From Breoghania corrubedonensis (GTDB taxonomy: Bacteria; Pseudomonadota; Alphaproteobacteria; Rhizobiales; Stappiaceae): DNA of 64,000 bases. The stretch lies in NCBI RefSeq assembly GCF_003053845.1, contig NZ_QAYG01000002.1, positions 1 through 64,000 of the forward strand. The letters are read 5' to 3'. The notes under the pieces are model-generated. The model had not been told where the DNA came from and did no database searches. It saw only the letters and a list, made by a program, of their open reading frames with translations. Shown in pieces: positions 37,720-47,738 of this stretch; position 1 is the first letter of the stretch; each line of letters opens with the position of its first letter. The position numbers were made by a program, and so were the translations under genes.

Positions 37720-39996
37720 ATGGGAAACGAGCTGATTCCGCCAGGAGGCGCCGGGGGTCCTGAAGGACCGGACGGCATCGAGCAGATCAACCTGCGCGAA
37801 GCGCTGGAAGAGCGCTATCTTGCCTATGCGCTCTCCACCATCATGCACCGTGCGCTGCCCGATGTGCGCGACGGCATGAAGCCGGTGCATCGCCGACTGC
37901 TCTATGCCATGCGGCTGTTGAAACTCGACCCCGGCCAGGGTTTCAAGAAGTGCGCCCGCATCGTCGGCGACGTGATGGGTAAGTTTCACCCGCACGGCGA
38001 CAGCGCGATCTACGATGCCCTCGTGCGTCTGGCACAGGATTTCTCCCAGCGCTATCCGCTCGCCGAGGGCCAGGGAAATTTCGGCAATATCGATGGCGAT
38101 AGCGCGGCCGCCATGCGTTACACCGAGGCGCGGCTGACCGAGACCGCCCGCCTGCTGCTCGAAGGCATCGACGAGGACGCCATCGACTTCCGCGAGACCT
38201 ATGACGGTCTCGATCAGGAGCCGATCGTGCTGCCGGGCGGCTTTCCCAACCTGCTCGCCAACGGTTCCGCCGGCATCGCGGTCGGCATGGCGACCTCCAT
38301 CCCCGCCCACAACGTGGCGGAGGTTTGCGACGCCGCCCTGCACCTCATCAAGCACCCGGGCGCACCGATCGAGAAACTGGTGGAGTTCGTCAAGGGTCCG
38401 GACTTTCCCACCGGCGGCGTTCTGGTGGAGGATCCAGCCTCCATTCTGGAGGCATACCGCACCGGGCGCGGCGGCTTCCGCGTGCAGGCCAAGTGGGAAA
38501 AGGAAGACACCGGGCGCGGCACCTGGGTAGTGGTGGTCACCGAGATCCCCTACCAGGTGCAGAAGTCGAAGCTGATCGAGAAGATCGCCGAACTGCTGAT
38601 CGCCCGCAGGCTGCCGCTGCTCGCCGATGTTCGCGACGAGTCTGCGGAAGACATTCGCGTCGTGCTGGAGCCGCGCTCGCGCAATGTCGACCCGGCGCTG
38701 CTGATGGCCTCGCTGTTCAAGCTGACCGAGCTTGAAAACCGCTTCCCGCTCAACATGAACGTGCTCTCGCGCGGCCAGGTACCGAACGTTCTGGGCCTGA
38801 AGGAAATCATCGCCGAGTGGCTGGAGCACCGCAAGGATGTGCTGATCCGCCGCTCCCGGCACCGGCTGGCGAAGATCGAGCACCGGCTTGAGGTGCTGGC
38901 TGGCTATCTCGTCGCCTATCTCAACCTCGACGAAGTGATCCGCATCATCCGCTACGAGGACGAGCCCAAACGCGAGTTGATGAAGGCGTTCGAGCTCTCC
39001 GACGTTCAGGCGGAAGCCATCCTCAACATGCGGCTGCGCTCCTTGCGCAAGCTGGAAGAGATGGAAATCCGCGGCGAGCACGACAAGCTGTCGGCCGAGC
39101 GCGACGAGCTGAACGCGCTGCTCGCCTCCGACGAACTGCAATGGAAGCAGATTTCCGGCGAGATCCGCGCAGTGCGCAAGTACTATGGCCCGGAAACCGA
39201 ACTCGGCAAGCGCCGCACGCAGTTCGGCGAGGCCACGGATATCGACGTGGAGGAAATCCACAACGCCATGATCGAGCGCGAGCCGATCACGGTTGTCGTC
39301 TCGCAAAAGGGCTGGATCCGGGCCATGAAGGGCCACATCCAGGATACCTCCACTCTGTCGTTCAAGCAGGGCGACGACCTTGCCTTCGCCTTCCCGGCCG
39401 AGACGACGGACAAGCTGCTTGTGTTCTCCACCGGCGGCCGTTTCTTTACGCTGACCCCCGACCGTCTGCCGGGCGGACGCAGCCAGGGGGAGCCGATCCG
39501 CCTGCTGGTCGACATGGACCAGGATCAGGACATCGTTGCCGTGTTCGTGCACAAGCCCGGCCGCAAGCTGCTGGTGGCGGCGACCGATGCGCGCGGCTTC
39601 GTGGTGGGCGAGGACGACGTCCTCGCCAATACCCGCAAGGGCAAGCAGGTGCTGAACGTCTCGGCCAGCGAGGAAGCCAAGATCTGCGTACCGGCGGACG
39701 GCGACCGCATTGCCGTCATCGGCATGAACCGCAAGCTCTTGGTGTTCCCGCTGGAACAGGTGGGCGAGATGACGCGCGGGCGCGGCGTTCGCCTTCAGCG
39801 TTACCGCGACGGCGGCATTTCCGATGCGGTGGTGTTCAAGGCCGACGACGGGCTGACCTGGGTGAATTCCTCCGGTCGCAGCTTCACCCGCACGCTGGAA
39901 GAGTTGACCGACTGGTGCGGCGACCGCGCCCAGGCAGGCCGCCTGCCGCCCCCGGGTTTCCCGCGGTCCAACAAATTCGGCACGAACGGACTTTGA
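37720..39996 (+). CDS. parC: DNA topoisomerase IV subunit A
   Basis: A 758-residue subunit of the type IIA topoisomerase that decatenates daughter chromosomes. The breakage-reunion domain has [20 protein letters not shown], the quinolone-region sequence [19 protein letters not shown], and the catalytic Tyr in [11 protein letters not shown]. The C-terminal domain has weak beta-pinwheel repeats and lacks the GyrA box (QRRGGKG), which supports ParC over GyrA. The Ser of HPHGDSAIY is the residue usually associated with drug sensitivity. Confidence 0.95.
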   Translation: MGNELIPPGGAGGPEGPDGIEQINLREALEERYLAYALSTIMHRALPDVRDGMKPVHRRLLYAMRLLKLDPGQGFKKCARIVGDVMGKFHPHGDSAIYDALVRLAQDFSQRYPLAEGQGNFGNIDGDSAAAMRYTEARLTETARLLLEGIDEDAIDFRETYDGLDQEPIVLPGGFPNLLANGSAGIAVGMATSIPAHNVAEVCDAALHLIKHPGAPIEKLVEFVKGPDFPTGGVLVEDPASILEAYRTGRGGFRVQAKWEKEDTGRGTWVVVVTEIPYQVQKSKLIEKIAELLIARRLPLLADVRDESAEDIRVVLEPRSRNVDPALLMASLFKLTELENRFPLNMNVLSRGQVPNVLGLKEIIAEWLEHRKDVLIRRSRHRLAKIEHRLEVLAGYLVAYLNLDEVIRIIRYEDEPKRELMKAFELSDVQAEAILNMRLRSLRKLEEMEIRGEHDKLSAERDELNALLASDELQWKQISGEIRAVRKYYGPETELGKRRTQFGEATDIDVEEIHNAMIEREPITVVVSQKGWIRAMKGHIQDTSTLSFKQGDDLAFAFPAETTDKLLVFSTGGRFFTLTPDRLPGGRSQGEPIRLLVDMDQDQDIVAVFVHKPGRKLLVAATDARGFVVGEDDVLANTRKGKQVLNVSASEEAKICVPADGDRIAVIGMNRKLLVFPLEQVGEMTRGRGVRLQRYRDGGISDAVVFKADDGLTWVNSSGRSFTRTLEELTDWCGDRAQAGRLPPPGFPRSNKFGTNGL

Positions 39997-40055
39997 GGCG
40001 AAATCCGGCTGTTCAGGCAAGAGCCTGGAACAAGCGGCCCATCCGGGACACGCGC

Positions 40056-40289
40056 CTAGCGTGCACTCTCCGCCGGCCAGAACCCGGTCTTGGGGTCACG
40101 CCGCATGACGCGCACCTCGATTTCCGGCTCAAGGCATCGCGTGCACTTGAGGCCCGCGGCAACCTCCTCGAGGCTCGCTTTCTGGTCGAGCCGGTCGATA
40201 TTGAGATAGCGCAGCCGCGCGCAGTTCGGGCAGCAGATGGCAAGCCGCGCGCCTTCGGCGTTGATTTCTGCGACGCTCGCCACGATCAC
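40056..40289 (-). CDS. Small zinc-knuckle-like conserved protein downstream of smpB
   Basis: A 77-residue protein with Cys pairs CCPNC near residue 19 and CTRC near residue 49, expected to bind one zinc. Its GTG start at 40289 overlaps the smpB stop (GTGA), so its translation depends on smpB. The C-terminus reads [16 protein letters not shown] do not recognise a named family. Coupling to smpB hints at, but does not show, a ribosome-related job. Confidence 0.65.
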   Translation of the reverse strand: MIVASVAEINAEGARLAICCPNCARLRYLNIDRLDQKASLEEVAAGLKCTRCLEPEIEVRVMRRDPKTGFWPAESAR

Positions 40290-40768
40290 CCCTTTTCCCG
40301 CAACAGGCGGCCTTTTTCGCGCTCCCAGTCGCGCTTCTTTTCCGTCTCGCGCTTGTCGTGCAGCTTCTTGCCGCGCGCGACGGCCAGTTCCAGCTTCGCC
40401 CGGCCGCGATCGTTGAAGTAGAGCTTCAACGGCACCAGCGTCATGCCGTCTTTCTGAACCGCTCCGAGCAACTTGTTGATCTCATGCTTGTGCAGCAAAA
40501 GCCGGCGCGGGCGCTTGGGTTCGTGGTTGAAGCGGTTGCCCTGCAGGTATTCCGGAATGAAGCTGTTGATGAGATAGATCTGGCCACCCTGATCGGTGGC
40601 ATAGGACTCCGCTATCATGCTCTTGCCGGCGCGCAGCGACTTGACTTCGGTGCCCGTGAGCTCCAGCCCCGCCTCCAGCGTGTCCATGATCTCGTAGTTG
40701 AACCGGGCCTTTCGGTTTTCGGCGACAACCTTGCGGTTCGTCTGCTCGCTCGCCTTTTTCGCAGCCAT
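40286..40768 (-). CDS. smpB: SsrA-binding protein SmpB
   Basis: A 160-residue protein that delivers tmRNA to stalled ribosomes in trans-translation. Signatures are [36 protein letters not shown], and the basic C-terminal tail ([20 protein letters not shown]) that enters the mRNA channel. The ATG at 40768 is preferred, with AAGGG 8 bases upstream; a GTG three codons earlier is possible. It follows dapA by 118 bp. No tmRNA gene was noticed in this window. Confidence 0.97.
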   Translation of the reverse strand: MAAKKASEQTNRKVVAENRKARFNYEIMDTLEAGLELTGTEVKSLRAGKSMIAESYATDQGGQIYLINSFIPEYLQGNRFNHEPKRPRRLLLHKHEINKLLGAVQKDGMTLVPLKLYFNDRGRAKLELAVARGKKLHDKRETEKKRDWEREKGRLLREKG

Positions 40769-40886
40769 CGCGATCACCCTTCGTGACGCATGAGGCCGGA
40801 CCTCGAAACGAGTGCCCGGCCCCGCAATTATTTCGTGAACTCAAGCGGATCGGCGCAAGCGCGGAACGCCCGCTTCAGTCCGGGCC

Positions 40887-41765
40887 TCAGTTGATCAGGC
40901 CCGCATGCACCATCGCCTCGCGGATTTTCGTCTGGGTGGGCTCGGTGACGGGCACCAGCGGCAGGCGCAGGCGGTTTTCCATCTTGCCCATCAGCGACAG
41001 AGCATATTTGGCCCCGCCCGGGCTCGGTTCAAGGAACATCGCGCGATGAAGCGGCATCAGCCGGTCCTGATAGGTCAGCGCCGTGGCGAAATCGCCAGAC
41101 AGGCAGGCCTGCTGGAACTCCGAGCACAGCTTCGGCGCCACGTTGGCCGTCACCGAAATGCAGCCGTGCCCGCCATGGGCCATGTAGCCGAGCGCGGTGC
41201 CGTCCTCGCCCGAGAGCTGGTTGAACTCCGCCCCCATCGCCTCGCGCTGGTCGGAGACCCGCATGATGTTGGCGGTGGCATCCTTCACGCCGACGATGTG
41301 TTCACAGTCATCGAACAACCGCTTCATCGTCTCCGTGTTCATGTCGATCACCGAACGCGGCGGGATGTTGTAGATGATGATCGGAATGGAGACGGCGTCG
41401 TTGATCGCCTTGTAGTGCTGGTAAAGCCCTTCCTGATTGGGCTTGTTGTAGTAGGGCGTAACCACCAGCACGCCGTCGGCACCCGATGCCTCGGCCGACT
41501 GCGCAAGCTCGATCGCCTCGATGGTGTTGTTCGAGCCGGCACCCGCGATCACCGGAACGCGACCACCGGCCGCATCCACGCACAGCTTCACCACGCGCTT
41601 GTGCTCATCGTGGGACAAGGTCGGCGACTCGCCCGTGGTTCCCACCGGCACGAGACCATGGGAGCCCTCTTTTATCTGCCAGTCCACGAAATCCTGAAAA
41701 CCTTTCTCGTCAACCGAACCATTGCGGAACGGTGTCACGAGTGCGGTGTAAGATCCCTTGAACAT
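40887..41765 (-). CDS. dapA: 4-hydroxy-tetrahydrodipicolinate synthase
   Basis: A 292-residue class I aldolase condensing pyruvate with aspartate semialdehyde, the first committed step to diaminopimelate and lysine. [17 protein letters not shown], the Tyr in [15 protein letters not shown], the partner segment IPPRSVID and the Schiff-base Lys in [12 protein letters not shown] are all present. The ATG at 41765 has GAGGAAGCC upstream. dapA-smpB is a usual order in rhizobia, with the transglycosylase divergent. Confidence 0.97.
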   Translation of the reverse strand: MFKGSYTALVTPFRNGSVDEKGFQDFVDWQIKEGSHGLVPVGTTGESPTLSHDEHKRVVKLCVDAAGGRVPVIAGAGSNNTIEAIELAQSAEASGADGVLVVTPYYNKPNQEGLYQHYKAINDAVSIPIIIYNIPPRSVIDMNTETMKRLFDDCEHIVGVKDATANIMRVSDQREAMGAEFNQLSGEDGTALGYMAHGGHGCISVTANVAPKLCSEFQQACLSGDFATALTYQDRLMPLHRAMFLEPSPGGAKYALSLMGKMENRLRLPLVPVTEPTQTKIREAMVHAGLIN

Positions 41766-41949
41766 TCTGGCTTCCTCTAGTTCTGCCGTTTTCCTGCCGC
41801 CTTCGCGCGGTTGGATAGCGCCGGACAATAGTCGTCCGTCGAAGCCTCGGCAAGCCGCGGTTTCGGCGCAGGTGTGGGTGTTTTCCCGCCTTGCTTCGGC
41901 CACACAAATGCCGTGGCTCGGGCGAGTTTGGTAAACGCGGCGTTAATCG

Positions 41950-41973
41950 GTCGCGATGTAGCATCGTCGCGAC
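41950..41973. promoter_or_regulatory. Inverted repeat in the dapA-slt divergent region
   Basis: GTCGCGA (41950-41956) pairs with TCGCGAC (41967-41973), and CGATG-TAG-CATCG is nested within. It lies 68 bp before the transglycosylase start and 185 bp before dapA. It could be an operator or an RNA hairpin in the 5' leader of the transglycosylase mRNA. Confidence 0.35.
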
Positions 41974-42040
41974 GTTGATCCGGCGATTTTGGGGCCGCCA
42001 ACTCTCTCCCAATGACTTATGCCAAATGCGAGACGCATGA

Positions 42041-44365
42041 ATGGCCAATTCCATGACACGCATGACGCGCGATCCCCGGTTCAAGGACCAGGGGCGCCCC
42101 GGTAGCCGCGGCCTGTTGATGCGCACGGGTCTGCGCACGGTGCTGGCCGCCGCCCTTGCCGGACCGCTCGCCGCCCTGCCCTGCCTGGAGGCAGCCTACG
42201 GCTTTGAACGCTCCAGCACGATGCCACGGCCGAAGCCGCAGGCAGCAACGCCCGCAGCGGCGGCGGAAACGGCCACGGACGCAATCACCCAGATGGTTGC
42301 GGGAACCACGCCCGTGCCCGACCGCAAGCCCGAGATCACCGGCGCGATCGCCTATGCGGATCCCGCGCCTGCGCCCGCTTACACCGTTCCCACGCCCACA
42401 CGTTCGCCGTTGCAATCGGAAGACGAGGATGCGGCGGAGACCAGCGGTATCGCCGCGCCCGACAGCGCTGGCTCCGTTGCCCAGCTGAAAAGTGCGCTGG
42501 ACGCCATCGACAAGAACGACGTCGCCGCCGCCATGGCGATTCGCAACCGCATGTCGCCATCGCTCGACCGCCGCATCATCGACTGGCGGATCATCATTTC
42601 CGGCGATCCGATCATCCCGTCCGCCTTCATCACCCGGTTTGCCCGCGAGGCGCCGCATTGGCCCAATGCCAAGCTGATGCGCCGGCGCGCCGAGGTGGCC
42701 TTTGCCCGCGAGAAGCCGGAAGACCGGGCCGTTCTCGCCGCCTACCGCAGCGCCGGACCGATCACGCTGACCGGCAAGGTCGCCTATGCGCGCGCGCTGA
42801 TGGACGCGGGCAAGACAAACGACGCGGCCCGGATCATCCGCGAAATCTGGCACACGGATACCTTCGACGAAGGTTCCGAGCGAATGATCCTGCGCGATTT
42901 CGGCTCCCTCCTGCGCACCTCCGATCACGACCGCCGGGTTGAGATGCTGCTCTACAGGGAACGCACCAACGATGCGCTGGAACTGGCCGGCAAACTCGGC
43001 TCCGCGGAACGTGCCTATGTGAAGGCACGCGTCGCGGTGATCCGCCGGGCCAAGGATCAGAAGAAGCTGATGGACGCCGTTCCGCGTTCGCAGCGCTCGC
43101 GCGCGGGCTATGTATTCGCCCGCATTCAGATGCTGCGCCGCGCGGGCGACGACCGCGCCGCCGTCAACCTGACACTGAAGGCGCCGACCAAATCGGAAAT
43201 GCTGGTCGATCCGGACGAATGGTGGATCGAGCGGCGGCTTGAATCGCGCATGGCGCTTGATCTGGGCGACGCGCGCGCAGCATATGCCATAGCCGCCAAT
43301 CACGGCGCCGTTTCGCCCGCGAAATATGCGGAAGCCGAATTCCATGCGGGCTGGTACGCGTTGCGGTTCCTGAAAGACGCACGACGCGCCGAACCGCATT
43401 TCCGCAACATCGCGCGCGTCGGCACGACGCCGATCACCACATCGCGCGCGCAATACTGGATTGGTCGCGCCCTGGAAGCGCAGGGAAAGAAGCAGGCGGC
43501 TAACGCGGCTTATAGCCAGGCCGCCATCTTCGGCACCACCTATTATGGCCAGCTTGCCCGCACCCGGCTTGGTATGGCTCAGGCAGCCGTGCCGCACGCC
43601 CCGAAGCCGACCGCGACCGACAGGCTGGCGTTCGAGCATAACGAGCTGGTTCATGCCATCCGGCGCATGGACAAGGCCGGCCAGTTCGACGAGACGACAC
43701 TGCTCTTCCGCACTCTGGCCCTGACCCTGCCGACCGCAGGTCAGGCCGCGCTTCTGGCGAAACTTGCGGAGGATCGCGGCACGCACCAGCTGGCGCTGAT
43801 GGTCGGCAAGCTGGCGGCGGGGCACAACAACGATGCCGCCCCCCTCGCCTTCCCCACCGAGGCGATCCCGCGCAAGGCGAGGATCTCGGCGGTCGAAAAG
43901 CCGGTGGTCTATGCCATCGCGCGGCAGGAAAGCGCGTTCAATCCGCAGGCCAAAAGCAGCGCCGGCGCGCTGGGGCTCCTGCAGCTCATGCCCGGCACCG
44001 CAAAGGCGACCGCCCGCAAGGCCGGCATGAAATACTCCAAAAGCGCCCTGACAAACGATCCCGCCTACAATGCCACGCTTGGGGCGGAGCACCTGCGCGA
44101 ACTCATCGACGAGTTCGACGGCTCCTACATCATGACGTTCGCCGCCTACAATGCCGGGCGACGCCGCGTCTACGAATGGGTGGAGCGCTTCGGCGATCCG
44201 CGGTCCGGCAAGGTCGACCCGGTGGACTGGGTGGAGCGCATCCCATTCACCGAGACGCGCAACTACGTCCAGCGGATCACCGAAAACCTGCAGGTCTATC
44301 GCGCGCGCATCGACGGCAAGGGCCTGAACATCGCGGCGGATCTCTCGCGCGGCAAGCCGAACTGA
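42041..44365 (+). CDS. Soluble lytic murein transglycosylase (SLT domain)
   Basis: A 774-residue periplasmic enzyme that cleaves glycan strands with 1,6-anhydro ring formation. A signal-like hydrophobic stretch (TGLRTVLAAALAGPLAALPC) lies at residues 28-48; with an N-terminal Met at residue 27, translation might start there instead. Central alpha-superhelical repeats span about 150-560. The catalytic domain near the C-terminus has the Glu in IARQESAFNPQAKSSAGALG, LLQLMPGTAKATA, and MTFAAYNAGRRRVYEW with ETRNYVQRI. The Ala/Pro-rich stretch at 60-150 is probably an unfolded linker. Confidence 0.94.
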   Translation: MANSMTRMTRDPRFKDQGRPGSRGLLMRTGLRTVLAAALAGPLAALPCLEAAYGFERSSTMPRPKPQAATPAAAAETATDAITQMVAGTTPVPDRKPEITGAIAYADPAPAPAYTVPTPTRSPLQSEDEDAAETSGIAAPDSAGSVAQLKSALDAIDKNDVAAAMAIRNRMSPSLDRRIIDWRIIISGDPIIPSAFITRFAREAPHWPNAKLMRRRAEVAFAREKPEDRAVLAAYRSAGPITLTGKVAYARALMDAGKTNDAARIIREIWHTDTFDEGSERMILRDFGSLLRTSDHDRRVEMLLYRERTNDALELAGKLGSAERAYVKARVAVIRRAKDQKKLMDAVPRSQRSRAGYVFARIQMLRRAGDDRAAVNLTLKAPTKSEMLVDPDEWWIERRLESRMALDLGDARAAYAIAANHGAVSPAKYAEAEFHAGWYALRFLKDARRAEPHFRNIARVGTTPITTSRAQYWIGRALEAQGKKQAANAAYSQAAIFGTTYYGQLARTRLGMAQAAVPHAPKPTATDRLAFEHNELVHAIRRMDKAGQFDETTLLFRTLALTLPTAGQAALLAKLAEDRGTHQLALMVGKLAAGHNNDAAPLAFPTEAIPRKARISAVEKPVVYAIARQESAFNPQAKSSAGALGLLQLMPGTAKATARKAGMKYSKSALTNDPAYNATLGAEHLRELIDEFDGSYIMTFAAYNAGRRRVYEWVERFGDPRSGKVDPVDWVERIPFTETRNYVQRITENLQVYRARIDGKGLNIAADLSRGKPN

Positions 44366-44411
44366 GCGAGCCCCGCCCACTGGGCGATACGACCTGACAG
44401 ACGGCAAAGAA

Positions 44412-44444
44412 AAAGGCCCGGCGGAACACCTCCACCGGGCCTTT
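44412..44444. terminator. Bidirectional terminator between slt and porin A
   Basis: AAAGGCCCGG and CCGGGCCTTT form the stem, with TTTTCATTT on the plus side and TTTTTCTTT on the minus side. It therefore ends both converging transcripts. Confidence 0.85.
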
Positions 44445-44467
44445 TCATTTCGGATTTGAAGAGACGA

Positions 44468-45670
44468 TCAGAACGTGCGCTGAACGCGGAAGACGCCGAC
44501 GAACGTGTCGTCGTCCAGATTGGTCGCCCGGCCACTATCCAGGCTCCAGTCGGCACCTTCGTATTCGAGTTCGGCGCCCATCAGGAAGCCCGCAACCGGC
44601 GACCAGACCAGATTGCCCTGCACACCCCACTGATCGATATCCAGGTCGTCGCCAACTCCGCTCATGTCGTAGCGCGTGTAAGTGGCAGTCAGTGCGGAAG
44701 AGAGCGTCGGCATCCAGTAGTGCGTAACGCCGCCGCCGAAGCCCCAAGCCTTCGCCGACTTGAGTTCGTCGCCCGAACGGACGAAATCCGGGAAAACCGC
44801 ATCTTCATGCACATAGCGCAGTGCACCCTTCGAATACGCGCCCTGGAAACTGACCGTATCGCCGGGCGCCAGCATCGGCGCATTGAATGTGACGCCAGCT
44901 CCGACCGCGAAACCGATCTCGGAATCGCCGATTCTGGAATTGCCATAGACCTGGTGCAGAGCCCCCATGACCTGTGCCGATCCCCAGCCTTGATCGACAC
45001 GCAGGTTGGCAACCAGATCAGGCCACTTGTGACCACCGTACAGATCGTTTTCGCTCGACGCATCAAGCGCGCGCACCGTCTGATTGCGCACGAAGGTCGC
45101 ATCTTCCGCGGACACCGTGGCCGAGAAGCCGTTGCCGAAGCCGTAGGTGTAGGCGAACAGGTTCGTGCGGTGATCCGAGAAGCCCTGCTGGATGATCGAG
45201 CCCCAGTTATCGCCGGTGTAGAAGTCGAAGAACGACTCGGCGCGACCGAAGGTGAACCCGCCGAACTGGATGAACCCATCGCGGAGCTCCACCGCTGGGT
45301 TGCCATTGTCGCCCGAGTCGCTCGTGAACCACAGGTCGACGAAGGTGCGCAGCAGGCCATACTCGGTCTGGGTGCGCGAGTCGAACTTCACATACGCACG
45401 CGCACGGGTCGTCGTGGCGTTGCCGTTGCGCGAGCCCCAGGCTCTGTTGCCGTCGTCGGCGAAGTCCTGGAAACGCAGCTCGACACGCATGCCGCCCTGA
45501 ATGCGCAGGCAGGTCTCGGTGCCGGGGATGTAGAAGTAGCCGGCGCCATAGGCATCGCAGACACGGACGTAATCGACCGGCTCGGGAGCGGCAGGCAGGT
45601 CCGCCGCCCGCGCGGCACCGAGGCCAGCAAAACCGGCAAGGCCGGCGAGCAGCAACGTGTTCTTCTTCAT
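44468..45670 (-). CDS. Porin A (Omp2/RopA-type, Porin_2 family)
   Basis: A 400-residue outer-membrane trimeric porin. Signal peptide to about residue 22 (GLGAARA then ADLPAAPEP). The mature start EPVDYVRVCDAYGAGYFYIP followed by TETCL has the conserved Cys pair of Brucella Omp2 porins. The end is the beta-signal FRVQRTF with C-terminal Phe. The middle carries the loop-3-like SIIQQGFSDHRTNLFAYTYG, the variant also seen in porin D. The ATG at 45670 (MKKNTL) with GGAG upstream is preferred over an open extension to 45796. The last gene of the array by position. Confidence 0.93.
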   Translation of the reverse strand: MKKNTLLLAGLAGFAGLGAARAADLPAAPEPVDYVRVCDAYGAGYFYIPGTETCLRIQGGMRVELRFQDFADDGNRAWGSRNGNATTTRARAYVKFDSRTQTEYGLLRTFVDLWFTSDSGDNGNPAVELRDGFIQFGGFTFGRAESFFDFYTGDNWGSIIQQGFSDHRTNLFAYTYGFGNGFSATVSAEDATFVRNQTVRALDASSENDLYGGHKWPDLVANLRVDQGWGSAQVMGALHQVYGNSRIGDSEIGFAVGAGVTFNAPMLAPGDTVSFQGAYSKGALRYVHEDAVFPDFVRSGDELKSAKAWGFGGGVTHYWMPTLSSALTATYTRYDMSGVGDDLDIDQWGVQGNLVWSPVAGFLMGAELEYEGADWSLDSGRATNLDDDTFVGVFRVQRTF

Positions 45671-45960
45671 GTGGTTGATTCTCCGAAACATTCTCGAGGG
45701 CCAACGGATTGCCCTCGCATCAAATATCTGCGCGGAACCTAAAGGCCGGAACAATTCGGGACAACGGAAGTCTTGCTGATCGCGCGGTATGAACATGCAT
45801 TCGCGCCACAGTGTGACGGATATGAAACATATATTTTAAACATGGCAGGAAAACGAACCGCACTACCGGGACTGTCTCCAACCACATCAGCCTTCGCTGG
45901 ACGCGGCCCGGCACAGACCTTTCCGCCCTCCCCCAGCGCATACCCTTCCCGGCACAAAAA
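45671..45960. other. 5' region of porin A
   Basis: 290 bp, AT-rich around 45820-45860 (ATATATTTTAAACATGG). It contains a degenerate copy of the porin upstream motif at 45805 and presumably the promoter. Confidence 0.5.
45805..45827 (-). promoter_or_regulatory. Degenerate copy of the porin upstream motif (porin A)
   Basis: Reading towards porin A, this gives CGTCACACTGTG where porins B and C have CGTGCAACTGTG and CTTGCAACTGTG. Its edge is 135 bp from the start codon, against 136 bp for B and C. The position makes the weak match credible. Confidence 0.45.
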
Positions 45961-45986
45961 AGCCCGGCGGATTTCTCCGCCGGGCT
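45961..45986 (-). terminator. Terminator of porin B
   Basis: AGCCCGGCGG-ATTTCT-CCGCCGGGCT hairpin, followed on the minus strand by TTTTTGTG. A second small hairpin, GATCTT-TGA-AAGATC (45996-46010), lies between the stop codon and this stem. Confidence 0.9.
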
Positions 45987-46008
45987 CCCGTATCGGATCT
46001 TTGAAAGA

Positions 46009-47208
46009 TCAGAACGTGCGCTGAACGCGGAACATGCCGACGAGATCGTCGTCGTCCACCAGGGTCGTACCGGCGGTGTCGCGGTCGTAGTCGTTCTTCA
46101 GGTACTCGAGCTCGACACCCATCAGGAAGCCGGAGACCGGCTGCCAGGCCAGGTTACCCTGAACGCCGAGCTGATCGACGTCATAGGTTGTGCCGTAGCC
46201 GTCAAGCGAAGCGTAGCTGGCGGAGAAGCCGGACGTGATCGTCGGGGTCCAGTAGTGCTTGAAGCCGCCGCCGATGCCCCACGCCGTGGTGGCGTCGACA
46301 TTGCCGTTCTTGATGACAGCGTCGTACTCGAGGTTGGACGAGACGTAAGCCACCGCGCCCTTCGCATAAGCCGCCTGGAAGGAAACGGTATCGCCCGGCG
46401 CGATCATCGGGACGTTGAAGGTCACGCCCGCACCGATCGCGTAGCCGACTTCCGAGTCATTGACGGTGCTGTCGCCATAGACCTGGTGCACGGCACCCAT
46501 GATCTGAGCCGACCCCCAGCCCTGATCAACGCGCAGGTTGGCGATGAGATCAGGCATCTTGTGGCCGCCATAGACGTCATTCGCGTCGCCGTCAGCGTCG
46601 AACGTGCCGTTGCCGATGATGCCGCGGGAGAACGTGCCGTCTTCAACCGACACCGACGCCGACAGACCGTTGCCGAAGCCGTAGGTGTAGGCAAAGACGT
46701 TGGTCTCGTGGTCGGAGAAGCCCTGGTCGAGGATCGAACCCCAGGCGTCGCCGGTGTAGAAGTCGAAGAAGCCGTGGGCGATACGGCCAAAGGTGAAGCC
46801 GCCGAACTGGATGAACCCGTTCTCGAGCGTCACGGACGCGGAGTCGTTCCCCGAATCCTGGGTGAACCACAGGTCAACGAACGTGCGCAGCAGGCCGTAT
46901 TCGGTCTGGGTGCGCGAGTCGAAGCGGACATAGGCACGAGCGCGGGTCGTGGTGGCGTCGCCCTCACGGGAACCCCAAGCCGAGTTGTCGTCGTTTGCGA
47001 AGTCGCGGAAACGGAATTCCACGCGCATGCCGCCCTGGACGCGCAGGCAGGTCTCGGTACCCGGAATGTAGAAATAGCCAGCACCGTAGGCATCGCAGAC
47101 GCGGACGTAATCGACCGGCTCGGGAGCTGCCGGCAGATCAGCCGCCTGGGCGCCCGCCACAGTGCACAAGCTCGCAGCAGCGGCCGCGAGAACAAGCGAT
47201 TTGGTCAT
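46009..47208 (-). CDS. Porin B (Omp2/RopA-type, Porin_2 family)
   Basis: A 399-residue porin; signal peptide MTKSLVLAAAAASLCTVAGA then QA, mature start ADLPAAPEP. The Cys pair and C-terminal Phe are as in porin A. Its central segment reads SILDQGFSDHETNVFAYTYG, shared in kind with porin C and different from A and D. Variable segments after VEDGTFSRG and at NLEYDAVIKNGNVDATTAWG probably correspond to surface loops. The start at 47208 is set by family alignment. It will act as a general diffusion channel; solute preference is not readable. Confidence 0.95.
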   Translation of the reverse strand: MTKSLVLAAAAASLCTVAGAQAADLPAAPEPVDYVRVCDAYGAGYFYIPGTETCLRVQGGMRVEFRFRDFANDDNSAWGSREGDATTTRARAYVRFDSRTQTEYGLLRTFVDLWFTQDSGNDSASVTLENGFIQFGGFTFGRIAHGFFDFYTGDAWGSILDQGFSDHETNVFAYTYGFGNGLSASVSVEDGTFSRGIIGNGTFDADGDANDVYGGHKMPDLIANLRVDQGWGSAQIMGAVHQVYGDSTVNDSEVGYAIGAGVTFNVPMIAPGDTVSFQAAYAKGAVAYVSSNLEYDAVIKNGNVDATTAWGIGGGFKHYWTPTITSGFSASYASLDGYGTTYDVDQLGVQGNLAWQPVSGFLMGVELEYLKNDYDRDTAGTTLVDDDDLVGMFRVQRTF

Positions 47209-47685
47209 TTGTTGACTTCCATATCAAGAAAGGGAGGACGCCGTTGCCGGCGCCGTTGCCTCAATGGGTGCAACTTACCTTCCTCCGCCTGCTACGCAAT
47301 CGCAGATTCACCAAAGCAGCCCCCACTCACTTACATTGAATGGCACAGTTGCACGAAAGTCACGGCTACCGCGACGGGACCCGTAAAAAGTTACCACCAT
47401 ATATTTCCGGTTTGTTTCGAAAGCTTTTCTGAAGAAGACAAGCGGATTCACTTACCGTACGCGTCAGGAGAGACAATTCCGAGGATCAGGAACGGAAAGC
47501 ACCACACCGGACTATTCCACCATGAGCGACATGATCGGTCAGCGAGACAACACACTAGCCTCGTGGAACGGCAGCTTTCCACCAGTCGCCCACCACTCGC
47601 GTGAGCGCTGGACGTCAGCGGTGCCGGATTGACCACACAAGGGTACGCGCTGCGAACGGGGGACAACCGCGTGTGAACACGAAAA
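47209..47685. other. 5' region of porin B
   Basis: 477 bp without a credible gene. It contains the motif at 47344-47364 and TTACATT beside it. The remainder up to the porin C terminator shows nothing recognisable. Confidence 0.5.
47344..47364 (-). promoter_or_regulatory. Porin upstream motif (porin B)
   Basis: On the coding strand CGTGACTTTCGTGCAACTGTG, followed six bases later by AATGTAA. 17 of 21 bases or more are shared with the copy before porin C at the identical distance (136 bp) from the start codon. Likely a regulator or promoter site; the factor is unknown. Confidence 0.6.
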
Positions 47686-47711
47686 AGCCCGGCGGATTTC
47701 TCCGCCGGGCT
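47686..47711 (-). terminator. Terminator of porin C
   Basis: The same AGCCCGGCGG/CCGCCGGGCT stem as after porin B, followed on the minus strand by TTTTTCGTG. A GATCT/AGATC mini-hairpin (47721-47735) precedes it. Confidence 0.9.
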
Positions 47712-47738
47712 CTCATATCCGATCTTTATGAGATCAGA

